Shown here: piece by piece, positions 6,521 to 14,504 of the stretch | Numbering within the stretch: the stretch's first letter is position 1 | How the letters are laid out: every line of letters starts with the position of its first letter | Source of the DNA: Candidatus Roizmanbacteria bacterium RIFCSPLOWO2_01_FULL_37_12 | GTDB taxonomy: Bacteria > Patescibacteriota > Microgenomatia > UBA1406 > GWC2-37-13 | Length of the DNA: 32,901 nt | NCBI GenBank assembly: GCA_001789645.1 | Contig: MGAG01000009.1 | Span: 35,512 to 68,412 of the forward strand | Direction of reading: 5' to 3' | Position numbers and translations under genes: made by a program | Notes under the pieces: generated by a model | Told to the model about the DNA's origin: nothing | Seen by the model: only the letters and a program-made list of their open reading frames with translations | The model's database searches: none

Positions 6521-7431
6521 AAAATTTAAAATCAATAACCCTCGGAGAAGGCAATACTCCACTCATTCGCCTTTTTAATATAGAGAAATTATTAAATTGG
6601 CAAGGAGAAATCTGGGCTAAGGCAGAATGTCAGAATCCCACAGGTTCTTTCAAGGACCGAGGTAGCGTTTCAGAAGTTAAAGAAGCCTTAAAACAAAAAA
6701 AGATGGGTGTAATCTGTGCTTCAACCGGAAATATGGCGGCTAGTTTAGCAGCTTATACGGCTAAGGCAAATTTAAAATGTTTGGTTGTTGTTCCGAAAAA
6801 TACACCCTCGGGAAAACTTAAACAAGCGTCTGTTTGCGGTGCAGAATTAATAGAGGCTGACGGAAATTATGACTTCTGCGTAACAAGAGCAAAAGAAATT
6901 GCAGAAAAAGAGAATTTACTTCTTTGCGGTGATTATGAATTAAGAAGAACAAGTCAACGATCATTGGGAAACGAACTGGCTGAGGCAAAAATAAAATTCG
7001 ATGCTTTTATCACCCCTGTGGGCAATGGTACTTTAGGATGCGCAATTATTGAAGGATTTGTTGGAAAAGGAAAATCGCCAAAGTTTATAGGCGTACAGGG
7101 ACAGGGTTCTGATCCGATCTATCAAGCCTGGAAACATAAATCAGAAATAACTCAAATAAATAATCCTGTGACTATTGCTTCTGCCATGAAAGTTGGTGAT
7201 CCACTCGATGGGAAATTAACCCTCGATTGGATTAAAAAAACGAATGGTCAAATGATTTCAGTTTCAGACAAAGAAATTATCGACGCCCAGGGACTACTTG
7301 CAATACTAGAGGGAACTTATGTCGAAACATCAGCCGCTTCGACTCTAGCCGCTTTAACGGTAAACAATATTAACACTAAATTAAATGTTGTCCTTATCCT
7401 AACAGGATCTGGATTAAAGGAAAATAATTAA
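6517..7431 (+). CDS. Threonine-synthase/threonine-dehydratase-like PLP enzyme, 304 aa
   Basis: Fold-type II PLP enzyme. PLP Lys46 lies in NPTGSFKDRG, the substrate loop is ASTGNMAASLAAY (68-80), and the phosphate-binding glycine loop is PVGNGTLG (167-174). It begins directly with GEGNTPLIRL, so it lacks the N-terminal region of long threonine synthases, and it has no regulatory ACT domain. Threonine synthase makes threonine from phosphohomoserine; relatives deaminate Thr or Ser to enamines. A RidA-family gene 2 nt downstream favours a deaminase or enamine-releasing role, since RidA clears such intermediates. Overlap with hutH by 4 nt implies translational coupling. The exact reaction is unresolved. 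Confidence 0.75.
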   Translation: MKNLKSITLGEGNTPLIRLFNIEKLLNWQGEIWAKAECQNPTGSFKDRGSVSEVKEALKQKKMGVICASTGNMAASLAAYTAKANLKCLVVVPKNTPSGKLKQASVCGAELIEADGNYDFCVTRAKEIAEKENLLLCGDYELRRTSQRSLGNELAEAKIKFDAFITPVGNGTLGCAIIEGFVGKGKSPKFIGVQGQGSDPIYQAWKHKSEITQINNPVTIASAMKVGDPLDGKLTLDWIKKTNGQMISVSDKEIIDAQGLLAILEGTYVETSAASTLAALTVNNINTKLNVVLILTGSGLKENN

Positions 7432-7433
7432 AT

Positions 7434-7832
7434 ATGATAAAAAAAATTAATCCAAAACAATTAACAAAGCCGCTAGGTAGTTATTCACAAGGTACAGCTG
7501 TAGATATTGACCGAATGCGTTTACTCTTTATAACAGGCCAGGTAGCCTTAAATAGCAAAGGAAATATTGTTGGAAAAAACAATATTACTAAACAGTCTGA
7601 CCAGGTATTCAAAAATATAGCGATAATCCTTACAGAAGCAGGCGGAAATTTTTCAAATGTAGTCAAGGTGACAAACTTCATAACCGATATTAAACTTTAT
7701 CCGAAATTTTCTAGAATCAGAAATAAATATTTAAAAAACTCCTTACCTGCGAGTTCACTTTTTGAAGTCCCAAAATTATTTAAAGAAGGACTATTAATTG
7801 AGGTCGAGGCAATCGCAATAATACCTAAATGA
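7434..7832 (+). CDS. RidA/YjgF-family protein lacking the catalytic arginine, 132 aa
   Basis: Small trimeric-fold protein of the RidA (YjgF/UK114) family, which hydrolyses reactive imines and enamines from PLP enzymes. Family landmarks are GSYSQG (15-20), FITGQVALN (32-40), the EAGGNFSNVVKVTNFI region and the closing IEVEAIA (122-128). At the position of E. coli RidA Arg105 (PARSCVEV) this protein has Ser107 (PASSLFEV). Members without that Arg generally lack classic imine deaminase activity, so this one may bind or process something else. It sits 2 nt after the PLP enzyme and 1 nt before the next gene; AAAGGA about 11 nt upstream can act as ribosome binding site. Confidence 0.88.
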   Translation: MIKKINPKQLTKPLGSYSQGTAVDIDRMRLLFITGQVALNSKGNIVGKNNITKQSDQVFKNIAIILTEAGGNFSNVVKVTNFITDIKLYPKFSRIRNKYLKNSLPASSLFEVPKLFKEGLLIEVEAIAIIPK

Positions 7833-7833
7833 T

Positions 7834-8952
7834 ATGAAAATCCTGGATAAATTCAAACAAATCGATTGGCAATTTTATATAAAACGTGAAGTCAATTTTG
7901 CTACCGAACAATTTATGCACGAGGGTTGGATTAAATTTACCAAAAAAACCTTTAAAAAACCATTACTTAAACGAATAAATTATTATACCAACGGATTCGC
8001 AAAAATATATATCAGTCAGGCTGAGAAATCACTATTTAAAAATTACTTTAAAAACCTTTTTGTAAAGAATAAATTGAATCAGCTATATATAAAATGTATT
8101 AACGATTGTAAAAAAGTTGAAAGTTGGTTACCAAAATTAAGTCGTATTAAATATCAAACCACAAGTAATTTTGAATTAGTTGATTTGTATAGCGAGATGA
8201 GAGAAAAAAGTAAAAGTCTGGCACTTTCTTTAATAGCGCCCAGGTTAGTCTCTCTTGCGCTAACTGAATTAGAGAATCCAGAGAATAAAGTTCAAATTAA
8301 TACTTTGCAAGATAAATTTTCAAAACTAAATGAGTATCGTCGTATTCTAACTTCAGAAAAACTCTATAAATTATGGTTGCCTTTATTTGAAGGAATCGGC
8401 AAAAGAAATAACTTAAATTTAAACGAAGTTCTTTTCTTGTTGCCTCAAGAAATAATTGATTTGTTGAATAATCGACTCGATCGGCAAACTACTAAAAAAT
8501 TATGCGAAAAAAGGTTAAAAAGTTGTATCTATATTTTTATAGATGGAAAGGTTGATGTTTTAGTCAAAAAAATTAAAAAATATGCTTCAGATTTACCAAA
8601 GGATAGAATTAGTAAAAGTAAAAAAGTTTTGGGTAACTGCGCTTCAGTCGGAAAAGTCAAAGCCAAAGCAAGACTCATCTTTAAAGCAAATGATTACCAA
8701 AAAATTAAATCTGGTGATATTGCCGTAACCTTTATGACACAACCTGAGATTTCTAAAGTTATAGATAAAGTTTCTGGAATTATTACAGATGAAGGCGGAA
8801 TTTTATGCCATGCTGCAATTATTGCCAGAGAAAATAACATCCCTTGCTTAACTGCGACTCAAATTGCCACAAGTATTTTGAAAGATAATGATGAGGTTTT
8901 GCTAAATGCCACAGAAGGTTACTTTATTAAAAATCAATCTAATTTATTATAA
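7834..8952 (+). CDS. Protein with C-terminal PEP-utiliser swivelling (His) domain, 372 aa
   Basis: The last 110 residues are the mobile phosphohistidine domain of PEP synthase, PPDK and enzyme I: GNCASVGKVKAKARLI near 267-282 and GGILCHAAIIAREN at 321-334, with phospho-acceptor His326. In those enzymes the His carries phosphate between an ATP-grasp domain and a PEP/pyruvate barrel. Neither partner domain is present. Residues 1-260 are a Lys-rich, mostly helical region I do not recognise, with nothing resembling an ATP-grasp motif. It might work with separate partner proteins or phosphorylate a small molecule. Its position inside the hut-like run suggests a linked function, which is inference only. 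Confidence 0.7.
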   Translation: MKILDKFKQIDWQFYIKREVNFATEQFMHEGWIKFTKKTFKKPLLKRINYYTNGFAKIYISQAEKSLFKNYFKNLFVKNKLNQLYIKCINDCKKVESWLPKLSRIKYQTTSNFELVDLYSEMREKSKSLALSLIAPRLVSLALTELENPENKVQINTLQDKFSKLNEYRRILTSEKLYKLWLPLFEGIGKRNNLNLNEVLFLLPQEIIDLLNNRLDRQTTKKLCEKRLKSCIYIFIDGKVDVLVKKIKKYASDLPKDRISKSKKVLGNCASVGKVKAKARLIFKANDYQKIKSGDIAVTFMTQPEISKVIDKVSGIITDEGGILCHAAIIARENNIPCLTATQIATSILKDNDEVLLNATEGYFIKNQSNLL

Positions 8953-9071
8953 AACTCATTCAAATTTCTTTTTTATCAAAAGTTTGGAATGAAGATTTAA
9001 ATAAAGCGATTGTTCAAGAGTTAACTATTAATTTATATCAAACTTTAAATCCTAAGAGAATAATCGTTTGG

Positions 9072-9815
9072 TTGCCAGGGATGAGCGACCAACCTTTTGC
9101 TAATAATGACAATCCACTTCTCCGAGCTTTAGTTGCAAAATCGATTGAAAATAGTCTTTCCGTTGCTGTGGTTGCCTTCCCAGGAACAACCAATAAAGGA
9201 TTTATCGAACAGAGAACTGTTGAAACCATGAAATCTAACGCTATTGACGCTATTAACGAACTAAAGAATATAATTAATAATTTTAAAAACTTGAAAAAAA
9301 TCTTAATCGGCAGAAGTGCGGGTGGAACTTTAGTTGGTGGTTTAGTAAATCTGAATTTTGAAAAATTTATTATCATAGCCGGCCGGTTAAAAACAAAAGA
9401 ACTATATGATCAAATTATCAAAAAACCAGGTTCTTATCCTAAATTAGTTAAAAACAATAAAAATTACTATGCTTTTGGTTTATCAAAACCATATATTAGA
9501 GCCGATAAAACTTTTAAAAATAAAAATTCGCTTTTCTACTGTTTATGTCAAAAATATGTAGATGAATTAATAAATGAAGAGTCGGTTATTCGAAATACTT
9601 TTAAACTATCCAACAAACAAGCCGAATTATTATTCCTGCAGTCGCGCGATGATAAAACTGTTCCATATCAAGTAAATGAGTGGAAAAAATTAGCTGATAT
9701 GAATAATTTAAAAAATGAAATTTATTCAATCAAATTTCCCTGCGGTCATATGTTTAATACAGAACCGGCTGTAAATGAAACTGTCGACAAAATTATAAGT
9801 TTTATTAATTGTTAA
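9072..9815 (+). CDS. Alpha/beta-hydrolase-fold protein with unclear start
   Basis: Serine hydrolase fold with a visible triad: nucleophile Ser82 in IGRSAGG, an acid in QSRDDKTVP (Asp193 or Asp194) and His226 in PCGHMF (numbering from the TTG at 9072). The substrate is unknown. The TTG is the first conventional start, but the open frame runs back to 8943 and encodes an amphipathic helix and the strand RIIVWLPG, which looks like the natural first beta strand. No ATG, GTG or TTG lies in that extension. An AUA at 8949 overlapping the previous stop as ATAA, or AUU codons at 8946 and 8958, are possible starts. The true protein may therefore be about 288 aa. Confidence 0.72.
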   Translation: MPGMSDQPFANNDNPLLRALVAKSIENSLSVAVVAFPGTTNKGFIEQRTVETMKSNAIDAINELKNIINNFKNLKKILIGRSAGGTLVGGLVNLNFEKFIIIAGRLKTKELYDQIIKKPGSYPKLVKNNKNYYAFGLSKPYIRADKTFKNKNSLFYCLCQKYVDELINEESVIRNTFKLSNKQAELLFLQSRDDKTVPYQVNEWKKLADMNNLKNEIYSIKFPCGHMFNTEPAVNETVDKIISFINC

Positions 9816-9823
9816 TAAAAATT

Positions 9824-11512
9824 ATGTCAAGACCAATGTTTTTTAATGAAAAACCAAAAGAACCAATAAAATCTCCTATTGGGTCTAGAATAAGTTGCAA
9901 AACCTGGGATACAGAAGCCGCAATGCGAATGCTGATGAATAACATCACTCCGGGTGTTGCCTTAAAACCAGATGAGCTAATCGTATACGGAGGAACAGGC
10001 CGAGCAGCACGTAACTGGCGGGAATATAACCGTATTATTAAAGCTTTAAAAAATTTAAAAAAAGACGAAACTCTTTGCATTCAATCTGGAAAACCTGTTT
10101 ATATTGCAAAAACTTATGAAGAATCTCCTCGAGTAATTTTAGCGAACTCAAATATAGTTCCAAAATGGTCGACTCAAGAGAATTTTGATAAATATGATCA
10201 GATGGGCTTAACAATGTATGGTCAAATGACAGCTGGTAGTTGGATATATATTGGCACCCAAGGAATTCTTCAGGGAACTTATGAAACATTAGCAGCTATA
10301 GGTAAAAATGATTTTAAAACCGACACTTTAAGAGGCAAGTTTATTTTAACTGCAGGTATGGGTGCAATGAGTGGAGCACAACCAATGGCGGCAACTATGA
10401 ATGAAGCTATAATTTTAGACATCGAGGTCAGAAGAGAAAGAATTCAACAAAAAGTCAATGAAGGTTACTGCAATATAATTACTGACAGTTTGGATGAAGC
10501 TTTAGAGTGGATAAATAAAGCTAAAAAAGATAAAACTCCGTTATCCATTGGTTTAGTTGGTAATGCAGCCGAAATTGAGCCGGAATTAGTAAGGAGAGAT
10601 ATTATTCCTGACATCGTGACTGACCAGACTTCCGCTCATGATCTTTTAAGTTATATTCCGGCAGGAGAAATCGAAAAAATAGATAAACTCAGAGAAGAAA
10701 ATCCTCAAGAATATAGAAAACTATCGCTAAAATCCATTGCCAAACAAGTAGAAGCCATTCTGGAAATGCAAAAAAGGGGGGCAATCGCAGTAGATTACGG
10801 AAATAATATCAGAGGTCAAGCAGAATTAGCCGGTGTAAAAATTAGAAAAAAAGACGGAAGTTTTAAATATCCTGGCTTTGTTCCTGCTTATATAAGGCCC
10901 TTATTTTGTCAGGGTAAAGGACCTTTTCGTTGGGCTGCACTATCTGGAGACAAAGAAGATTTGAGAGTTATTGACAACGCACTTTTCAAAACATTTCCCA
11001 ATGATAAATCATTACGAAGATGGATTACTATGGCTCGAGAAAAAGTTCCTGTGATCGGATTGCCTACTCGAATTTGTTGGTTAGGTTATAGAGATAGGGC
11101 TAAATTTGGATTGGTTATAAATAACTTAGTTAAAAAAGGCAAATTAAAAGCGCCAATTGTCATCGGTCGCGATCATTTGGATTGCGGCAGTGTCGCCTCG
11201 CCAAACCGAGAAACAGAAGGAATGAAGGATGGTAGTGATGCGATTGCCGATTGGCCATTGCTCAATTTTGCCTTAAATACTGCAGCAGGCGCAAGTTGGG
11301 TTAGCTTTCATAATGGAGGAGGCGTAGGTATCGGTAATTCATTACACGCAGGAATGGTTATTGTTGCCGACGGCACAAAAGAACGCGATGTTCGTCTTCA
11401 AAGGGTTTTGACAGTTGACCCTGGGATTGGTATTGCAAGACACGCTGATGCAGGATATAAAAAAGCTACTGAAACAGCAAAAAGAAAAGGTATAAAAATT
11501 CCAGAAAATTAA
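9824..11512 (+). CDS. hutU: Urocanate hydratase
   Basis: NAD+-dependent enzyme converting urocanate to imidazolone propionate, the second step of histidine breakdown. Nearly every family signature is present: [90 protein letters not shown], the active-site Cys418 in [29 protein letters not shown] and [15 protein letters not shown]. The ATG at 9824 gives 562 aa and begins at MSRPMFFN; a TTG five codons earlier is less likely. It lies 8 nt after the hydrolase. No imidazolonepropionase follows, so the product's fate is not explained here. Paralogues acting on methylated or thio-urocanate cannot be excluded. Confidence 0.95.
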   Translation: MSRPMFFNEKPKEPIKSPIGSRISCKTWDTEAAMRMLMNNITPGVALKPDELIVYGGTGRAARNWREYNRIIKALKNLKKDETLCIQSGKPVYIAKTYEESPRVILANSNIVPKWSTQENFDKYDQMGLTMYGQMTAGSWIYIGTQGILQGTYETLAAIGKNDFKTDTLRGKFILTAGMGAMSGAQPMAATMNEAIILDIEVRRERIQQKVNEGYCNIITDSLDEALEWINKAKKDKTPLSIGLVGNAAEIEPELVRRDIIPDIVTDQTSAHDLLSYIPAGEIEKIDKLREENPQEYRKLSLKSIAKQVEAILEMQKRGAIAVDYGNNIRGQAELAGVKIRKKDGSFKYPGFVPAYIRPLFCQGKGPFRWAALSGDKEDLRVIDNALFKTFPNDKSLRRWITMAREKVPVIGLPTRICWLGYRDRAKFGLVINNLVKKGKLKAPIVIGRDHLDCGSVASPNRETEGMKDGSDAIADWPLLNFALNTAAGASWVSFHNGGGVGIGNSLHAGMVIVADGTKERDVRLQRVLTVDPGIGIARHADAGYKKATETAKRKGIKIPEN

Positions 11513-11619
11513 TTTTCAATAATTGGATATTTTTTATTTTCTTTGCGGCTTTTTCGATATCTTTTCGCCATTTTTTAACTGAACATATAAAAGGTGGATT
11601 ATTATGTTATCATTTAGAC
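11513..11619. other. Intergenic region after hutU
   Basis: It begins in a 14-bp palindrome spanning the hutU stop (GAAAATTAATTTTC, 11504-11517) and continues into T-rich DNA, so it may be a weak terminator for the hut-like run. Read on minus, 11513-11591 is open and gives a Lys-rich helical peptide containing KKWRKDIEKAAKKIKN that has no start and looks like a possible gene remnant. TATCAT (11608-11613) lies 6 nt before the next ATG. Confidence 0.35.
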
Positions 11620-11979
11620 ATGGGAATGACTGATGTTAAACTGATCATTAAGAATCCTCTAAATACAGAAAAAAGCGTTGAAGAGAAATTTCTGGTAGAC
11701 TCTGGCGCTCATTATACTGTTTTGCCTTATGGAATAGTAAAAAAACTTGGGATTAAACCAGCCTGGACTCAAGAATTTTCGCTCGCCGATGGAAAAACTA
11801 TCAAAAGACAGATCGGTAGCGCCTTAATCAGATTTGAAAATAAAGAAGCGGCTGCAACGGTAGTCTTGGGTCAAAAAGGTGACGCTGCTTTGCTAGGAGT
11901 AACCACGCTTGAGAATTTTGGCTTGATGATTGACCCGTTTAAAAGAAAACTTTACCATTCTAAATTAATGCTGGGTTAA
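11620..11979 (+). CDS. Retropepsin-like aspartic protease domain protein, 119 aa
   Basis: Single-domain clan AA aspartic protease. The active-site motif is VDSGAHYTVLP (Asp27 in Asp-Ser-Gly), followed by LADGKTIKRQIG and the closing LLGVTTLENFGLMIDPFKRKL, the usual pattern of short archaeal and bacterial members that act as homodimers. The MGMTDVKLIIKNPLN beginning matches family starts, so 11620 is preferred. A strong AAGGTGG precedes a different-frame ATG at 11604, which would give only nine codons. There is no signal peptide, so it is presumably cytoplasmic. The biological substrate of these small proteases is not known. Confidence 0.75.
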   Translation: MGMTDVKLIIKNPLNTEKSVEEKFLVDSGAHYTVLPYGIVKKLGIKPAWTQEFSLADGKTIKRQIGSALIRFENKEAAATVVLGQKGDAALLGVTTLENFGLMIDPFKRKLYHSKLMLG

Positions 11980-12054
11980 ACTACTTTTTATGATTTCAAA
12001 AATAGTGGAAGAAACAGTTAAAAAGATCAAAACTTACGATATAAAAACTTTGGG

Positions 12055-12126
12055 TGTCAGCGACAGGATTCGAACCTGTGACGACACGCTTATGAAACGT
12101 GTGCTCTACCACTGAGCTACGCTGAC
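12055..12126 (-). tRNA. tRNA with CAU anticodon (probably elongator Met)
   Basis: Read on minus: acceptor GTCAGCG pairs with CGCTGAC; the D arm is GCTC AGTGGTA GAGC; the anticodon arm CACGT TTCATAA GCGTG has anticodon CAT; the T arm is ACAGG TTCGAAT CCTGT; discriminator A73. The 3' CCA is not encoded (the next bases are CCCA). It lacks the three G-C pairs of an initiator anticodon stem and has a normal 1-72 pair. Elongator Met is most likely; tRNA-Ile with a lysidine-modified CAU is possible. A TATAAT lies 9 nt upstream of the 5' end. Confidence 0.93.
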
Positions 12127-12130
12127 AATA

Positions 12131-12142
12131 CTATAATTATAG
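12131..12142. promoter_or_regulatory. Symmetric bidirectional -10 between the tRNA and the glycan operon
   Basis: CTATAATTATAG is a perfect 12-bp palindrome. On plus, TATAAT (12132-12137) ends 8 nt before the GT2 ATG. On minus, TATAAT (complement of 12136-12141) ends 9 nt before the 5' end of the tRNA. One element can therefore start both transcripts. No obvious -35 was found on either side. Confidence 0.55.
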
Positions 12143-12145
12143 CAA

Positions 12146-13048
12146 ATGTCTAAACCGGATCTCTCTATCATTATAATTTCCTACAACACTTTACAAATTA
12201 CTAAAGACTGCCTTAATTCTATTGATAAATCTCTAACAAAAACTAAGTTTAAAGTCGAAGTAATTGTTATAGATAACGATTCAAAAGATGGATCCGTAAA
12301 TATGCTGCAAAGTTACAAACCTAAAAATTTTGAACTTCAATTAATTTCAAACCGGGAAAATAGTGGATTTGGTAGAGCTAATAATCAGGGAGTCCGTGTA
12401 GCAAAATCTGAATATATTTTTTTTCTTAACTCAGATATTGTGGTATTAGAAGATGCAATTGAGAAATTGTATAACTTTTATAAGCAGAATGAAAATACGA
12501 TCAATTTTTTAGGTGGAAAACTTTTGAACAAAGATATGACTCCACAACCTTCTTCTGCTCCATTTTACTCTCTTTCTGTAGTATTTGCCGCTTTATTTTT
12601 ACGTGGTGACTATTGGGGTCTAACTCGCAACTCTCCGAATACGATAAAAGAAACCGATTGGGTATCAGGTGCATGTATAATAGCAAAAAAGGAGTATTTT
12701 AATAGAATTTCCGGGTTTGATGAAAGAGTTTTTATGTATATGGATGAAGTTGATCTGTTATACCGAGCCAAAAAAAAGGGGATGAGCGTCTATTTTTATC
12801 CAGAGGCCCGGTTTATTCATCTCGGTTCTGCATCAAGTAAAGGTAAAAAAACTTATCCGATATTGCAGGTTTTTAACGGTCTCATGTTTTTCTATGAAAA
12901 ACACCATTCAAAAACGAAACAGTTCATTTTAAAGATTATGTTAAAATTAAAGGCATTAATCGGCTTGGCAATAGGACAAATTATTAATGATGAATATCTG
13001 AAAGAAACTTATGGCAAAGCTTATCAAATGGTTAAGCTGGTTGGATAA
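12146..13048 (+). CDS. GT2-family glycosyltransferase (rhamnosyltransferase-like), 300 aa
   Basis: GT-A fold enzyme transferring a sugar from a nucleotide donor to a growing glycan on the cytoplasmic face. It opens with LSIIIISYNTLQITKDCLNSI, has the nucleotide-binding VIVIDNDSKDGS, NSGFGRANNQG and the metal-binding LNSDIVV. The acceptor part has WVSGACIIAKKEYFNRISGFDERVFMYMDEVDLLYRAKKKG, typical of the WcaA/WbbL-like group. There is no C-terminal membrane segment. It is the first gene of the polysaccharide operon, and the following gene begins 38 nt before its end. Donor and acceptor sugars are unknown. Confidence 0.9.
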   Translation: MSKPDLSIIIISYNTLQITKDCLNSIDKSLTKTKFKVEVIVIDNDSKDGSVNMLQSYKPKNFELQLISNRENSGFGRANNQGVRVAKSEYIFFLNSDIVVLEDAIEKLYNFYKQNENTINFLGGKLLNKDMTPQPSSAPFYSLSVVFAALFLRGDYWGLTRNSPNTIKETDWVSGACIIAKKEYFNRISGFDERVFMYMDEVDLLYRAKKKGMSVYFYPEARFIHLGSASSKGKKTYPILQVFNGLMFFYEKHHSKTKQFILKIMLKLKALIGLAIGQIINDEYLKETYGKAYQMVKLVG

Positions 13049-14504
13049 CAATCTGGTTAAAATACTAACCGTAGGATTTATTTTTTTAATTCCTCTATAT
13101 CCTAAATTTCCGCTTAAATTTATTGACTACACTTATATCTCAATCCGACTCGAAGATATCTATGTTGCTCTGATGACCCTAATCTTTGTAATTCAGCTCT
13201 TGCGGAAAAAAGTCAGCCTTAACAAGCAATTTTTGACTTTAATTCTCTTGTTTTGGCTTGCTACAATGCTTTCTTTTCTTTGGGGTGCCTACATACAAAA
13301 GACTGTAATATATAAACATCTTGGCTTTCTTCACTCTTTAAGGCGGATTGAGTATTCGGTTATCTTTTTTATCATTACTTCAACCATCAAATCTAAAAAA
13401 GATTTTCTATTCTACGTTATTTCTATAATGACCGCGCTGATTACTGTTTGCCTTTACGGTATCGGCCAGAAATTTTTTGGTTTACCGGCTGTTCAGACGA
13501 TGAATCCGGAATTTGCCAAAGGACATATTCTTTATCTGACTCCTGAAGCCAGGGTCTCCTCTACTTTTGCCGGCCACTATGACTTGGCAGCCTACCTTGT
13601 ATTCTTTTTGCCTATTTCACTGGGAATTTATTTATGGAAAAGAAAAATTGCTTATTTCCTAATTTTTGTCCTTGCCTTATTTACTTTAACATTAACTGCT
13701 TCCCGAAGTTCATCCCTGGCTTATTTGCTTTCCATTTGTTCATTTCTTATCTATCTCAGGAAGTTTAAAATGCTTTTATTTGTGATTACTCTATCGATCG
13801 GCTTAAGTTTTACTACAAATAATTTATCTTCCCGTTGGGCTCAAGCTTTGCGTGTCAAGCAAATTTATGTTAATGAACAAACCGGCCAAGTGGTTATTCC
13901 GCAAAAAATGACCACGAAAGAGCTACCAGCCGGTACTTTATACATGGAAATCGATAAGGCAACCGAAAAGACAACCGAGCAGACAAGAAAGTTACTAACT
14001 GAAAAAATCATTGAAGATCTGAGAGATGAAGCAAAAAAATCGGGTAATACTTTAACAGCCAGCGAAGAAGCTCAAATGGCAGCAACGATTTCCGCCGGTC
14101 TCAAACCGGTTAGTACAGTTGTCTCGGATATCTCTTTTGCCACACGGATTCAGGTCGAGTGGCCACGAGCTATTAAAGCTTTCCTAAAAAATCCCATACT
14201 CGGTTCCGGCCCATCAAGTATAACCGAAGCGACCGACGGAGATTATTTCAGATGGCTGGGAGAAGTAGGACTCATTGGTACTTCAATCTTTCTTTTTTTG
14301 TTGTTTTCAATAGTAAAACTAATCAGGCAAAAGATAAATACTTTTACTCTATCTGAAAAATATATTTATTTTGGATTTATATTTGGCTTATTTGGTCTTT
14401 TATTGAATGCCGTTTATATTGACGTTTTTGAAGCTTCCAAGGTAGCCTATACTTTTTGGACCGTTTCTGGAATTATTGTTGGATCGCTCAGAGGTGCAAA
14501 ATGA
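13011..14504 (+). CDS. O-antigen ligase/Wzy-family polymerase-like membrane protein, 497 aa
   Basis: Polytopic membrane protein with about a dozen hydrophobic segments and the Wzy_C-type region, including ASRSSSLAYLLS near residues 228-239 and the later loop NPILGSGPSS. Such proteins polymerise lipid-linked repeat units or ligate glycans outside the membrane. A hydrophilic stretch of about 110 residues (roughly 280-390, starting VNEQTGQVVIPQ) between membrane segments is rich in Lys, Glu and Thr; large external loops are normal in this family, although this one is unusually charged. The start overlaps the GT2 gene by 38 nt, and the stop overlaps the next start as ATGA. Ligase versus polymerase cannot be decided. 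Confidence 0.75.
   Translation: MAKLIKWLSWLDNNLVKILTVGFIFLIPLYPKFPLKFIDYTYISIRLEDIYVALMTLIFVIQLLRKKVSLNKQFLTLILLFWLATMLSFLWGAYIQKTVIYKHLGFLHSLRRIEYSVIFFIITSTIKSKKDFLFYVISIMTALITVCLYGIGQKFFGLPAVQTMNPEFAKGHILYLTPEARVSSTFAGHYDLAAYLVFFLPISLGIYLWKRKIAYFLIFVLALFTLTLTASRSSSLAYLLSICSFLIYLRKFKMLLFVITLSIGLSFTTNNLSSRWAQALRVKQIYVNEQTGQVVIPQKMTTKELPAGTLYMEIDKATEKTTEQTRKLLTEKIIEDLRDEAKKSGNTLTASEEAQMAATISAGLKPVSTVVSDISFATRIQVEWPRAIKAFLKNPILGSGPSSITEATDGDYFRWLGEVGLIGTSIFLFLLFSIVKLIRQKINTFTLSEKYIYFGFIFGLFGLLLNAVYIDVFEASKVAYTFWTVSGIIVGSLRGAK

Noticed and set aside
11504-11517. Confident intrinsic terminator after hutU
   Set aside because: The palindrome is only A/T pairs with one G-C pair, and the T-run is displaced; kept only as a weak possibility.
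11604-11633. Nine-codon frame with a good AAGGTGG upstream
   Set aside because: It overlaps the protease start, whose MGMTDVK beginning fits its family; most likely a coincidence, though translational coupling cannot be ruled out.
11990-12115. 41-codon frame ending in DRIRTCDDTLMKRVLYH
   Set aside because: Its second half is antisense to the tRNA; this kind of sequence is a well-known false ORF over tRNA genes.
14456-14500. Upstream ATG extending the GT39-like protein by 15 residues
   Set aside because: It lies inside the previous gene; the ATG at 14501 has the ATGA overlap and an AGAGGTG ribosome binding site.
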